The position numbers and the translations under genes were made by a program. Under the pieces are notes generated by a model that saw only the letters and a list, made by a program, of their open reading frames with translations, ran no database searches and was not told the DNA's origin. From positions 1,178,001-1,242,000 of the forward strand of contig NZ_CP009129.1 in the NCBI RefSeq assembly GCF_000785555.1: a stretch of DNA of 64,000 nt, read 5' to 3'. Source of the stretch: Planococcus sp. PAMC 21323 (GTDB taxonomy: Bacteria > Bacillota > Bacilli > Bacillales_A > Planococcaceae). Each line of letters starts with the position of its first letter. Within the stretch, counting starts at the first letter, position 1. Below, in pieces: positions 40,054 through 49,371 of this stretch.

Positions 40054-40851
40054 TTACTTCAGTCGGTCTTCTCGCTGAAAAGGCGCATTTTTCTCTATTT
40101 CTTGGATGTGTTCGAAAAATAGTTCTGCGATGTTTTCAACATGTGTTTTGTAAAACGAACGGGCACCAACAGGATCTTCGATTTCATTGAAAAGATGCTG
40201 ACCGTTTTCTAGTAGTAAAAAGTCGATTCCGATATAATCGCTTTTTAGCGCACGTGCAATGCGTAATACATCTGTTTCCTGAGCTGCTGTTAAGATATAT
40301 TTTTCAACTGTTGCGCCTAGAGAATAATTGGCTTTAAACGAGTCATTAGAAATTCGCTTCACAGCCCCTACAATTTCTAAGTCGATCACATAAACTCGGA
40401 TATCCGCTTGGTGAGCAACAACAGGTTGAAATAGTAGGGGAGAGGTCGTGGTTGGTATATCTTCAGACGACTCGAGCAGCCATACTTCTGAACCACCGTG
40501 ACCGCTAGCAGTTTTTGCGATACAAGGATATTCGGGCGCGTTCCGGTAACTTGGAATGGTAGGTACACCGAGCATCATAAACAATTCGAAACTTCTCCAT
40601 TTGTCATTGGCAATGCGATTTACTTCTGCGCGATTGATCAAGTGAATGCCTTGATCTTCTAAAAAACGAGCGGCTTTTGGTTGTCGTGCGCGAAAAACGA
40701 CTAGTTCGCCAGCTAGAAGATCTGCAAGCTGATGTAATCCTTCGTCGCTCCAGTCGTCCCACTGAATCAAATCAAAATCTCCAAATCGCTGTAATTCTTC
40801 TATAAACCCGCGATTACGTAATGCATCTTGTGATTCATAAAGAAGTTTCAT
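40054..40851 (-). CDS. RimK-like ATP-grasp protein, second gene of pair
   Basis: The 265-residue protein has an N-terminal region of about 90 residues, then an ATP-grasp fold: CIAKTASGHGGSEVW near 109-123 is the nucleotide loop, DIRVYVIDLEIVGAVKR near 150 the central strand, and FNEIEDPVGARS near 218-229 the metal-binding end. NEIED replaces the common ExN motif, as seen in a subset of uncharacterised RimK-like proteins. It overlaps the upstream ATP-grasp gene by 4 bp and runs opposite to valS and folC. Such enzymes ligate a carboxylate to an amine with ATP. The substrate is unknown. Confidence 0.75.
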   Translation of the reverse strand: MKLLYESQDALRNRGFIEELQRFGDFDLIQWDDWSDEGLHQLADLLAGELVVFRARQPKAARFLEDQGIHLINRAEVNRIANDKWRSFELFMMLGVPTIPSYRNAPEYPCIAKTASGHGGSEVWLLESSEDIPTTTSPLLFQPVVAHQADIRVYVIDLEIVGAVKRISNDSFKANYSLGATVEKYILTAAQETDVLRIARALKSDYIGIDFLLLENGQHLFNEIEDPVGARSFYKTHVENIAELFFEHIQEIEKNAPFQREDRLK

Positions 40852-41717
40852 GATAAATCCTCCAATATATAAGCAATCATGGCATCTGCAACATTAATTC
40901 CCGTGACATTTAATATATTCCGAATGTGTGCAGCTGCATTAACTTCACAAACGAGTGGTTGTTCATCTTCACCGTATAACAAGTCAACGCCAGCAAACGT
41001 AGCACCGACTGCTTGAGCGGCAGCTAGCGCAACCTCTTTTTGCGTTGGAGTTAAGTCAATAGGAGATGCTACGCCGCCATTGGTAATATTGGCTCGAAAA
41101 TCAGTTGTTGAATGGCGGTGCATCGCAGCAACAATTTGATCACCGACAATATTGACGCGAATGTCACGACCGCGACTCGAATCGACAAATTCTTGGAAGA
41201 CAAAATCAATGCCTCGGAGGCTATCGACTTTTTCGTAAAATTGTTCTTCTGTTTCGATCAAATAAACCTTCATGCCAAAAGAGCCATGTCCTTCTTTAAT
41301 AATCATGGGCAACTGTAACCGTTCAATCACTTTTTCAAAATAACCTGAATCGATAATCGAGAAGTTCGGATAGACTTTTGGAGCGACAATCGTTCTAGGC
41401 ATTGGCAGGTCTCGTGCCGCCAATTCAACATATTGAGTAGCTTTATTATCACATAAATCAATAACAGCTGGGTCATTGTAAACAGGTACACCACGACTTT
41501 TTAAAAAGTAACCTAGTAATATATCCTTATCCAATAATATTGCGAAATCGGGTATACTTATTTTTACTGATAAATCCATTATAGTTTCATAATTTTTCAT
41601 AATTTTAACAGAAATGCCTGCACGTTCTGCAGCTTCAGCAACTAAACTCGCTTGGTCTGCAAACTTATCGGAAAGTAGGCTTCCATTGTAGATTACCCAA
41701 CAACTCGTCATATTCAT
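40848..41717 (-). CDS. RimK-family ATP-grasp ligase, first gene of pair
   Basis: The 289-residue protein resembles RimK and LysX-type amino-acid ligases: an N-terminal domain (1-95), then MIIKEGHGSFGMKVYL near 138-153, FVFQEFVDSSRGRDIRVNIVG, the FRANITNGG motif, AGVDLLYG and EVNAAAHIRNI near 262-272. The ExN metal triad is kept, but the usual SSPG after it is replaced by AAAH. The start follows AAGGTGG. No precursor-peptide gene is seen next to it, so a small molecule or protein tail is a likelier acceptor. It is absent from the B. subtilis valS-folC interval. Confidence 0.8.
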   Translation of the reverse strand: MNMTSCWVIYNGSLLSDKFADQASLVAEAAERAGISVKIMKNYETIMDLSVKISIPDFAILLDKDILLGYFLKSRGVPVYNDPAVIDLCDNKATQYVELAARDLPMPRTIVAPKVYPNFSIIDSGYFEKVIERLQLPMIIKEGHGSFGMKVYLIETEEQFYEKVDSLRGIDFVFQEFVDSSRGRDIRVNIVGDQIVAAMHRHSTTDFRANITNGGVASPIDLTPTQKEVALAAAQAVGATFAGVDLLYGEDEQPLVCEVNAAAHIRNILNVTGINVADAMIAYILEDLS

Positions 41718-41782
41718 TCCACCTTCGTACTATAATCATACTCAAAAAGTGTATCATGTTTATTGAAGAAAAGAGGCTACTA

Positions 41783-42979
41783 ATGATAATTGGATTGGAA
41801 CAATATAAAGAAAAATGGAATATCCAAACAGACACTGCTATACATCCAGGTTTAGAAGCCATTACTGCAGCTCTTGAGGAATTAGGAAATCCGCATAAGG
41901 TTGGAAAGTTTGTTCATTTAGCGGGAACAAATGGAAAAGGCTCAACCGCCACTTTTTTATCAAGCGTTTTACAGGCACACGGCTACTCAGTCGGCAATTT
42001 TTATTCACCGTGCATCGAAGATCTTCACGATCAAATTCAATTAAACGGTAAACCAATCAGTCCAGATGAGTTAGAAATGATTATGAAACAATTAAGCCAA
42101 ATGAAAACACCTTTAACTGATTTTGAATTATTAACAGCAGCAGCTTTTCTGTTTTTTAAAAACCATGCGCCAGACTTTGCGATTATTGAAGCAGGAATGG
42201 GGGGAGCATTAGATAGTACGAATGTAATTATCCCGGAAATTGCGATTATCCCATCCATTTCTATAGACCACACAAATTTTCTAGGTGATTCAATAGAAGA
42301 AATTACATGGCATAAAGCTGGGGTCATAAAAAAATGGCAGCCAGTAGTCATTGGAGAACTACCAGAGAAGTCTCTAAAAATTATACAAGAAACGGCAAAT
42401 GAACTTCACGCGGAAGTGATTAGGCCAAAAGACCTTGAAATCTTGGATAAGCTCCAGTTCCTTCTAAAAGGTCCGCACCAAATAAAAAATGCAAGTCTAG
42501 CTATTGAAGCTGCTAAAGAACTTCTAGGTAAAGATTACAAAGAAAAAAACGCTTTACAAGGTTTATCGACAGCTAAAATTGCATATCGTTTTGAAGAAGT
42601 TTTTCCGGATGTTATTTTTGATGGAGCACATAATAAAGCAAGTGCAGAAGCTTTGATCGAGACTGTGAAAGAAGCCTATCCAGCGCGTTCTATTCACGTT
42701 GTGATGGGAATTTTTAAAGATAAAGACTATGTGAATGTGCTTCGTGAATTAGAAAAAATAAGCGATCATTTTACATTTATTGATTTTGAAAATGAACGAG
42801 CTTTACCAGCTAAAAGTTTATTATTAGAAAGTAACATTAAAAGGAAGACAATTCTAAATATTAATGATATATTACCTGTATATGATAATGAGGTGGTGAC
42901 TTTAGTCACTGGATCTTTAAGCTTACTTTCTCTACTGAAAAACAATCATTATCAGTTTTTCCGCGATTATAAAAAATAA
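41783..42979 (+). CDS. folC: Folylpolyglutamate synthase/dihydrofolate synthase family protein
   Basis: The 398-residue Mur-ligase-like protein adds glutamate to folates. Motifs are LAGTNGKGSTATFL (P-loop) near 42-55, IEAGMGGALDSTNV near 142-155, SIDHTNFLGDS near 168, KGPHQIKNASLAIEA near 228 and VIFDGAHNKASAEAL near 276. It is about 30 residues shorter and more divergent than B. subtilis FolC (430), for example SPCIEDLHDQI in place of the usual SPHL segment. ATG 41783 after AAGAGG is used. It is divergently transcribed from the ATP-grasp pair, with only about 65 bp between. Confidence 0.88.
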   Translation: MIIGLEQYKEKWNIQTDTAIHPGLEAITAALEELGNPHKVGKFVHLAGTNGKGSTATFLSSVLQAHGYSVGNFYSPCIEDLHDQIQLNGKPISPDELEMIMKQLSQMKTPLTDFELLTAAAFLFFKNHAPDFAIIEAGMGGALDSTNVIIPEIAIIPSISIDHTNFLGDSIEEITWHKAGVIKKWQPVVIGELPEKSLKIIQETANELHAEVIRPKDLEILDKLQFLLKGPHQIKNASLAIEAAKELLGKDYKEKNALQGLSTAKIAYRFEEVFPDVIFDGAHNKASAEALIETVKEAYPARSIHVVMGIFKDKDYVNVLRELEKISDHFTFIDFENERALPAKSLLLESNIKRKTILNINDILPVYDNEVVTLVTGSLSLLSLLKNNHYQFFRDYKK

Positions 42980-43026
42980 AAATATAATTAAGAAATGTAT
43001 TATTTGTTATGGAGAGGAAAGATGTT

Positions 43027-44733
43027 ATGGAGGGGAACACTAAACGTAAAATAATTCTTTGGATTTTGTGGGTATTGGTAGTTCCGGCGAGTTTGCTTCT
43101 TGTCTATAACTTTTTTCCTCCTATAGTAGATGATCCTTGGAATTTAGCTGGCTATATATTATTTTTTGTGTTGATGAGTTTAATGCCGATGAACATCAAC
43201 GGTGCATCAACATTTTTAGTGCAATGGGTTACAGTCGCTCTTTTTCTTAAGTATGGGCTTTTCATTGAAATTATTGTTTCGCAATTAGCGATGATTATCG
43301 TCTTATACCGCAACCGTACACAAGAAGACCAATCGTTGAGAATTCCATTTAATTCATTAATGTTTTTGGGTGTTTCGTTAATAGCTGGTTTAACTTATAC
43401 GGCATTAGGTGGCGAAGTCAATTCTCTTAATCTGGGACATGTTATCGTGTTTGGTTTGATCTTCCAAGTTGTGTCAGTTCTCGTGAATCAAATCATCTAC
43501 TACTTATACGACTACACAACAAATGGCAATCCAGGTAAGTTTTTCTCTGTAGATGCCATTTGGGATTTTGTGTTAATGATAGTGATTTTCCCATATGCTA
43601 TCGCTTTGTATATGTTTGAATCATATATCGGAGTGGTCGCATTGTTATTGTTAGGAGTGCCATTTTTAACAATGACAGTAGTCATGAAAATGTATAATAA
43701 CTCTGAACAAATAAATATGGATTTGAAAAGAGCAGGAGTGATCGGTCACCAACTCTCTGACCGATTGGCAACAAATGAGGTATTCGATTTGTTTATTGTA
43801 GAGGTAGCTAAAATGTTCAAAGTTGAATATGCTTATGTCATTGATTATCGTGACGGACTCCAGCAATTTATGCGTGTTTATGAAAACAATCAATTAGAAC
43901 AACGAACCATTCCGTCCATCTCGTATGAAAAGGGAACAGCAGGTAGAGTTATTTTGACCGGTGAATCTTTTATCTATAATGAAAAAAGAGATTGGGAAGA
44001 TTTAGTGACAGGTAATTTACCAGCTGATACCGAAAGCATCATGGCAACTCCAATTGCTCGAAACAACAAAACAGAAGGGGTATTGGTTCTTGCTTCTAAA
44101 AAGAAATATGCATTTGCCAAGCACCAATTGAAAATTTTAGACATTCTCAGTACCTATTTTGCAGTGTCACTTGAAAAAGCCGGATATATGCAAAAGGTTA
44201 TTGCCAAAAGTGAACGATGTGGATTAACGGGGTTGTATAATTATCGCTATTTAGACGAGAGTCTTGAAAAACAGATTCAAGAAATGAAAGCTGGTAAGTT
44301 AGATCAATTATCACTTGTCATGATGGACATCGATCATTTTAAAAGCATCAATGACCGTTATGGACATCAAAGTGGAAATGATATTTTAGTTCAATTAGCT
44401 GATATATTAAGAGAAGAAATTGCTGGAGAAGGTATGGTGGCACGATATGGCGGCGAAGAATTTGTTGTACTTCTTCGTAACTACAGTAAAGAACTAGCAA
44501 TGCTACTTGCTGAAAAGCTGCGCAAACGTATTGAAGAACATGAGTTTCTTATTGAAACAGATTTGGCTAACGAACGACAACAGTTGATTGTTCATATTAC
44601 AATGAGCATTGGCGTTTCATCTGCCCCAGACGATAGTGATGAAGGAATGTCGTTAATCCGGAATGCAGATCGAGCGTTATATATTGGTGCTAAACAAGCA
44701 GGGCGTAATAAGGTAGCGGCTTACTCGAAATAA
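43027..44733 (+). CDS. Membrane GAF-GGDEF diguanylate cyclase
   Basis: The 568-residue protein has six or seven membrane helices in residues 8-215, a GAF sensor at about 235-385 (VFDLFIVEVAKMF, ESIMATPIARN, GVLVLASKK) and a GGDEF domain at about 395-568. CGLTGLYNYRYLD, MMDIDHFKSINDRYGHQSGN and GGEEF (475-479) carry the metal and GTP ligands, so it should be active. No RxxD inhibitory site stands five residues before GGEEF. ATG 43027, 9 bases after GGAGAGG, is preferred over 43009. It directly precedes the pilus cluster and follows folC. Confidence 0.92.
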   Translation: MEGNTKRKIILWILWVLVVPASLLLVYNFFPPIVDDPWNLAGYILFFVLMSLMPMNINGASTFLVQWVTVALFLKYGLFIEIIVSQLAMIIVLYRNRTQEDQSLRIPFNSLMFLGVSLIAGLTYTALGGEVNSLNLGHVIVFGLIFQVVSVLVNQIIYYLYDYTTNGNPGKFFSVDAIWDFVLMIVIFPYAIALYMFESYIGVVALLLLGVPFLTMTVVMKMYNNSEQINMDLKRAGVIGHQLSDRLATNEVFDLFIVEVAKMFKVEYAYVIDYRDGLQQFMRVYENNQLEQRTIPSISYEKGTAGRVILTGESFIYNEKRDWEDLVTGNLPADTESIMATPIARNNKTEGVLVLASKKKYAFAKHQLKILDILSTYFAVSLEKAGYMQKVIAKSERCGLTGLYNYRYLDESLEKQIQEMKAGKLDQLSLVMMDIDHFKSINDRYGHQSGNDILVQLADILREEIAGEGMVARYGGEEFVVLLRNYSKELAMLLAEKLRKRIEEHEFLIETDLANERQQLIVHITMSIGVSSAPDDSDEGMSLIRNADRALYIGAKQAGRNKVAAYSK

Positions 44734-44771
44734 GACTGTAGAAGAGAGCAAATCTCTCCTATGGTCTTTTT
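44733..44771 (+). terminator. Probable terminator after the diguanylate cyclase
   Basis: An imperfect stem AAGACT...AGAGAG / CTCTC...GGTCTT followed by T. It separates the cyclase from the pilus cluster. The rest of the gap up to 44950 is AT-rich and probably holds the pilus promoter (TGTTCA-17-TAATAA near 44830-44865 is a weak candidate). Confidence 0.6.
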
Positions 44772-44950
44772 TCCTATTTAAAAACGGAATTTATTAATTT
44801 TTATGGTAAAAACATTAAAAATTACAAAAAACACTGTTCATTTAGACTAGATAAATGTAATAATGTAGCTAAGGGAACGATTAGATAAAAAGTTTCTTTT
44901 ATAAGGAATAAAAAGGAATATTTTCATGTTTCTATAAGGAGTGGCTGCTT

Positions 44951-45466
44951 ATGAACGGGAACGAAAAAGGACTGAGCTTGGTTGAAGTTCTGGCGGCGTT
45001 AGTTATATTAGGGATTTTGTTTGTCGGAATCATGACGATTTTTCCTCAAATGACATTATTTAACAATAAAACAGAAACAAAGTTAGATACGATGAATTTA
45101 GCCAGACAGGAAGTATCAGTTATAACAGGTGAATCAGAATGGGTGGGACAAAGAGATGTTGTCGATCCAACTGTTTATGAGGATTTTAATACAGTTTTAA
45201 TGACTAAGATGCCGTTAATTGGTTATACAAAAATCTCCACAAATTCAAACTATATCCGATATGAAAAAAATGCCGAGTATCGTTATGAGGCAGATGTTTA
45301 TTTGGCATGTCAGACATTTATAGAAGAAGATGAAAATAGTTTTCCATGTACTCATCCAAATTTGACGCAATTGTATAAAGTTCACTTGAAAGTATACGAA
45401 GGAAGTCGGTTGAGTAGTCAGACTTTTTCATATATTAGATTTCTAGTAGGAAATGAAGGTGGATAG
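44951..45466 (+). CDS. Type IV minor prepilin (PilV-like)
   Basis: The 171-residue protein has a class III signal: NGNEKG then LSLVEVLAALVILGIL, with glutamate at position +5 after the cleaved glycine. The globular part contains one cysteine pair (YLACQTF and SFPCTHP). It is the first gene of the cluster, starting after AAGGAG. Minor pilins of this kind prime pilus assembly. It ends 1 base before the next minor pilin start. Confidence 0.85.
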   Translation: MNGNEKGLSLVEVLAALVILGILFVGIMTIFPQMTLFNNKTETKLDTMNLARQEVSVITGESEWVGQRDVVDPTVYEDFNTVLMTKMPLIGYTKISTNSNYIRYEKNAEYRYEADVYLACQTFIEEDENSFPCTHPNLTQLYKVHLKVYEGSRLSSQTFSYIRFLVGNEGG

Positions 45467-45467
45467 G

Positions 45468-45962
45468 ATGAGAAATAATGAAAAAGGAATCACAATGATC
45501 GAACTTCTTGCAGCGCTCGTATTGGTATCCATTGTCGTTGCTGGCGCATGGACTGCAATGACCATAGGATTTAAACACAGTGTTGTTGAAACTACAAAAA
45601 CGCATATTCAACAAGACGCTAACTTGATAGTATCCAAGTTATCAGCAAATCACCGTCAAAGTGAAAGTTATAAATTGAAATTTGAAAACGGTCAACTTAT
45701 GTTAAAAACATGTACTACTGAAACTACTTGTAGTACGTACCAAAGAGTCATCGATCAGAATTATGATTATAATGGAACATCGATTAACGGAAAAAGTTAT
45801 ACCGGTTCCACTTTTTCTGAGGTAACCATATATCCCAAGAAACAACATAACCCGGTTAAGTTAAAACTGACTTCAGGGAAAACCTCAATTTCTATTGATA
45901 CCGTGTTGACTCGCATCATTACTGGCATGTACAAAAAGGAGGTCGGAAATGAAGCATCTTAA
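45468..45962 (+). CDS. Type IV minor prepilin (PilW/GspJ-like)
   Basis: The 164-residue protein begins MRNNEKG followed by ITMIELLAALVLVSIVV, with glutamate +5 after the cleavage glycine. A cysteine pair occurs close together in KTCTTETTCS. ATG 45468 is chosen since AGGTGGATAGG immediately precedes it; a frame from 45453 overlaps the previous gene. It overlaps the next gene by 14 bp. Confidence 0.85.
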   Translation: MRNNEKGITMIELLAALVLVSIVVAGAWTAMTIGFKHSVVETTKTHIQQDANLIVSKLSANHRQSESYKLKFENGQLMLKTCTTETTCSTYQRVIDQNYDYNGTSINGKSYTGSTFSEVTIYPKKQHNPVKLKLTSGKTSISIDTVLTRIITGMYKKEVGNEAS

Positions 45963-47490
45963 AAACCAACATGGCTATGCATTAGTAGTAGTACTACTTG
46001 TTGTCGTACTGTTTATGAGTTTATCAGCAACATTTATAGCAGGCTCGTTAAATCATTCAAAGCAAGAACAAGCGATTGATGTTAATAACCATGCAGTAGC
46101 AGCTGCGGAAATGGGCACTCTCTATTTTACTTCTGACTTTGAGAGAGAACTTCAAATATTAAAACAAGATATGAACCAACAAACTCAAGTGAAGTTAAAT
46201 TCTTTAATTGCTTGTATCAAAACTCCGCTCGGCTCAGCTTGTGATACCGAGGCCAAACGTCTTCAATGGGAAAAAACAATCGATCAAGAAATGAAAACCG
46301 TTTTAATTGGACGTATTATGACAAAAGTTCAAGAGCTAAATACGCTTGTTGGTACCAAAACTGTACCCTTTTCTGCAGAGAACATAAATTACTCTATTTT
46401 GAATGTAACGGCTTTAAAGTTTAATGCTGAACAAAAAAATGTGGCATTATCTTCTACAACAAACAAAGAAGTTGCGTTTGTTGAAGTGAAAATGGAAGTT
46501 CAAGGAGCTTCGGAAGGATCGATGAAAAAGTTAGTAGCTACGTTTCTTATCAAAATTCCCAAAACTTTCTTAAATCCTGACGAGCCAATTAAGGTTGATA
46601 CGATTGTTGTCACGAAAGATCAAGATCTAACATATGAAAATATTTATACGTTAGTCCCTCCAACCCAATCTTGTTCAGCGTTATTAGTAAAAGCAATAAA
46701 TAAAACAGCTACGGCTCCATACGAATGTGCAGCAGCAACAGGAGAGAAATTATCGAATTTTATCGCACAGATCAAAAATGCGAAACTGAATTTGACAGAT
46801 TTCCGAGTGTACACTAGTAACTTTAAAGACTATGTGTGTGGCACAAATTGCAACAACATAACTTCTGAAGGGGTTAGCGTAGTTGTCAGAGAAAATGACG
46901 CAGATGCTTCTAATAATATCAATAATCTTGTCAGCACTAATATCATCATTAATGGGAAAATAGAAGTAGGCAACAATATGAATAATTTAGGGAAAGATGG
47001 TAATAAACAAACCATTATTGCTAAAGAATTAATAGGGAATGGCAATATCAAAAATATGAAAAATACCAATTTACTCGTACTAGGCTACAACACTCCCGTT
47101 GGAAATCCTAAAATAGCGCGTATCACGTGGGGGAATCACTTTGAAGTTTTAGAAAATGCAAAACTGTGCATAAACATCGATCGCATAAACACCACCGATT
47201 TAAGACGTCTTTCTCAAGAAATTAATTTTTCTGGAACTGGGAAGTTAGTTTATTACTCAACAGACAGAAACAAAGTTTTTGAATTAAAAGATTCATCAAA
47301 TGCCGATCGTACCGTGAAAAATGGAAAAAACGTTTTCAAAATGACCGACTTATATGTTCAACGAGCAAGTAGTTACTCGTCATTTTTGTCGTCTTGCGGG
47401 GTCTCACTGAAAAGTACAAACACATTTCCTTTAGATGTTTCAGTACCCAGTCCGATTGATACAGAAATCGATTTAGAAATAGAATACTAA
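45949..47490 (+). CDS. PilX-like pilus-associated protein
   Basis: The 513-residue protein starts with a prepilin-like leader (KNQHG then YALVVVLLVVVLFMSL) but lacks glutamate at +5, as in PilX and GspK proteins that sit at the filament tip. The large exported part has several cysteines, including CGTNC, and an asparagine-rich stretch near 320-365. AAAGGAGG precedes the ATG. It is far longer than the other pilins, which suggests a tip or adhesive role (inference). Confidence 0.75.
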   Translation: MKHLKNQHGYALVVVLLVVVLFMSLSATFIAGSLNHSKQEQAIDVNNHAVAAAEMGTLYFTSDFERELQILKQDMNQQTQVKLNSLIACIKTPLGSACDTEAKRLQWEKTIDQEMKTVLIGRIMTKVQELNTLVGTKTVPFSAENINYSILNVTALKFNAEQKNVALSSTTNKEVAFVEVKMEVQGASEGSMKKLVATFLIKIPKTFLNPDEPIKVDTIVVTKDQDLTYENIYTLVPPTQSCSALLVKAINKTATAPYECAAATGEKLSNFIAQIKNAKLNLTDFRVYTSNFKDYVCGTNCNNITSEGVSVVVRENDADASNNINNLVSTNIIINGKIEVGNNMNNLGKDGNKQTIIAKELIGNGNIKNMKNTNLLVLGYNTPVGNPKIARITWGNHFEVLENAKLCINIDRINTTDLRRLSQEINFSGTGKLVYYSTDRNKVFELKDSSNADRTVKNGKNVFKMTDLYVQRASSYSSFLSSCGVSLKSTNTFPLDVSVPSPIDTEIDLEIEY

Positions 47491-47521
47491 ACTATAATTT
47501 TAATTCAACAGGGGGATTACA

Positions 47522-47926
47522 ATGATACGATTATTTATTTTTATCATCTTAGCGGCAATCATTTTACCGCTAACTTATTTACGTTTTAAGCAAGTTCCAC
47601 TTTTGAAACGAATGATTATTGCGGGTGGCGGACTTGCCGCCGCTGCTGTAGCGTTATTGATGCAAGAAAGCTATAGCTGGTATATTACAGCGTTGGCATT
47701 AGTAGGCGTCTCATTTTTAGCCGCGTTTGTTTTTGCTAAAATCATTGCAAAAGAACGTGAAGAAAAACTGCGCATAGCAGAAGCACGTCGTGAGGAAAAG
47801 CTAAAACAAACAATAAAGAATACAAAACTTAAAGAAGAAACGCCAGCAGTAGAAGCAGTTGAAACACCGAAGTCGTTCGGTATGCAGTCGATTGATGCTG
47901 AGCGAGAGGAGATTACTCGTGGATAA
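47522..47926 (+). CDS. Small membrane protein of the pilus cluster
   Basis: The 134-residue protein has three hydrophobic segments (about 2-18, 30-47 and 52-72), then a strongly charged helix rich in K, E and R (about 75-105) that should face the cytosol. No family is recognised. AGGGGG precedes the ATG. Its last codons overlap the next gene by 8 bp, so translation is coupled. Its place suggests a helper of pilus assembly or of the VanW-like protein. Confidence 0.7.
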   Translation: MIRLFIFIILAAIILPLTYLRFKQVPLLKRMIIAGGGLAAAAVALLMQESYSWYITALALVGVSFLAAFVFAKIIAKEREEKLRIAEARREEKLKQTIKNTKLKEETPAVEAVETPKSFGMQSIDAEREEITRG

Positions 47927-49349
47927 TAAATTATTTGGTTTAACATTCGCAGCCGTATTTGGCTTCGCGCTAATCGTATTCGGAGCAGCCAATGCTGGCG
48001 CTTACGCAGTAGACACTTGGATATTCCCGACAGAAGAATTTGGAGATAACACCTATATCGGCACAAATGATGTTTCAAATATGGAAGTGCCTGCTGCAAA
48101 AATGATGCTTGCCGGTCAAATGGAAAAATGGCAAACAGAAGCAAAACTTGATGTTGTTTATCAAGATGCCACAGCCTCTTACCCGCTAGAGACTGCAGAA
48201 ATCCTATTAGATCAAACGCTAAGCAATGCAAAAACTGGTTCTGAAAACAGCTATGTGTTTGGTCTTTCGTTAGACGCAACACGTGAATTTTTAGCATCTC
48301 AATTTCCGGTTGCTAGTTTTTCGGAACCAGACGTTGCTACGATCAATAACAAATTAGAGCAAGCATTACAAGATGGGCAAACAAAAACAAAAGTTGCCAT
48401 TAGTGACGATAGCTTGAGCCTTGACCGTACAAATGTAGCGGAAGTTGTATTTCCAGCAAAGCTAACAACGCTCGATAGTGCGACAGTTATTGATGCGTTA
48501 AATGGGATTCAAATTGCGCCTGAAAGTCAATTTTCATTTTTAGACTTTATCGCAGAATTGCCATTAACGGATGTAAGTGATGATGAGTTAACACAAATCG
48601 CTTCAACGATTTATGGTGCAATATTACAAACCAATTTTGCTATAGACGAACGCAGCATTGGTACTCAATTGCCTACATTAGTGCCAGCTGGTCAAGAAGC
48701 CGCAATCAACCGCAATTTAGGAGTTGACCTTGCTTTTACAAATCCAAACAAAAGTTCATTTACGTTGAATGTAGCGGAGAAAAAAGGGTCATTAAGCGCT
48801 GCTATTAATGGTTTCCCATTCGTTTACGAATATGTTATTGGTTTAACCGAAGAAAAGAATATTGATCCAAGACTAGTTAAGCAATTTAGTGCATTTGCAA
48901 CAAGTGGCAAAAAAGTAGAAGAAAAAGGGTTGAAAGGCAAAAGCCTGACTGTTATTCGAACTACTATTAACGGCGGTGACTCGATCGATGTTGAAACGAT
49001 ATCGAAAGATTTTTACCCACCTATCCACCGTGTTGAAGTTCATCCATTAGCAAAGACACCAGAAACTGTAGAAACACCAGAAGCAGGAGATCCTGATTTT
49101 GTCGATGCAAATGATGATGGTATACATGATGGTACACCAACTGAACCAGCAGAAGGGCAACCAGGATTTGTTGATGTGAATGGAGACGGTGTTCATGACG
49201 CTCCTTATAAAGAACCAGTTGCTCCAAAACCAGGAGAATCTGATTTTGTGGATAAAAACAATAATGGCGTACATGATGAATCAGAAGCAGATGAAGAGCC
49301 AGAAAAGAAACCTGTTTATGATAAAGGTGGAAACTTGATTACCGAATAA
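47919..49349 (+). CDS. VanW-like exported protein with C-terminal calcium-loop repeats
   Basis: The protein has 476 residues from GTG 47919, with GAGAGGA 8 bases upstream. One N-terminal membrane helix (about 5-25) anchors it outside the cell. A VanW-type domain lies at about 205-310: QFSFLDFI, IASTIYGAILQTNFAIDER, PAGQEAAI and GVDLAFTNPN. The tail (about 391-460) has three repeats with DANDDGIHD, DVNGDGVHD and DKNNNGVHD, resembling calcium-binding loops of dockerin or thrombospondin type 3, separated by Pro/Glu-rich linkers. VanW proteins are often found in Gram-positive type IV pilus clusters, but their role is unclear. An ATG-start frame from 47859 is rejected because it overlaps the previous gene. 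Confidence 0.78.
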   Translation: MDNKLFGLTFAAVFGFALIVFGAANAGAYAVDTWIFPTEEFGDNTYIGTNDVSNMEVPAAKMMLAGQMEKWQTEAKLDVVYQDATASYPLETAEILLDQTLSNAKTGSENSYVFGLSLDATREFLASQFPVASFSEPDVATINNKLEQALQDGQTKTKVAISDDSLSLDRTNVAEVVFPAKLTTLDSATVIDALNGIQIAPESQFSFLDFIAELPLTDVSDDELTQIASTIYGAILQTNFAIDERSIGTQLPTLVPAGQEAAINRNLGVDLAFTNPNKSSFTLNVAEKKGSLSAAINGFPFVYEYVIGLTEEKNIDPRLVKQFSAFATSGKKVEEKGLKGKSLTVIRTTINGGDSIDVETISKDFYPPIHRVEVHPLAKTPETVETPEAGDPDFVDANDDGIHDGTPTEPAEGQPGFVDVNGDGVHDAPYKEPVAPKPGESDFVDKNNNGVHDESEADEEPEKKPVYDKGGNLITE

Positions 49350-49371
49350 TTATCAGAGAGGAGGAATCAGT

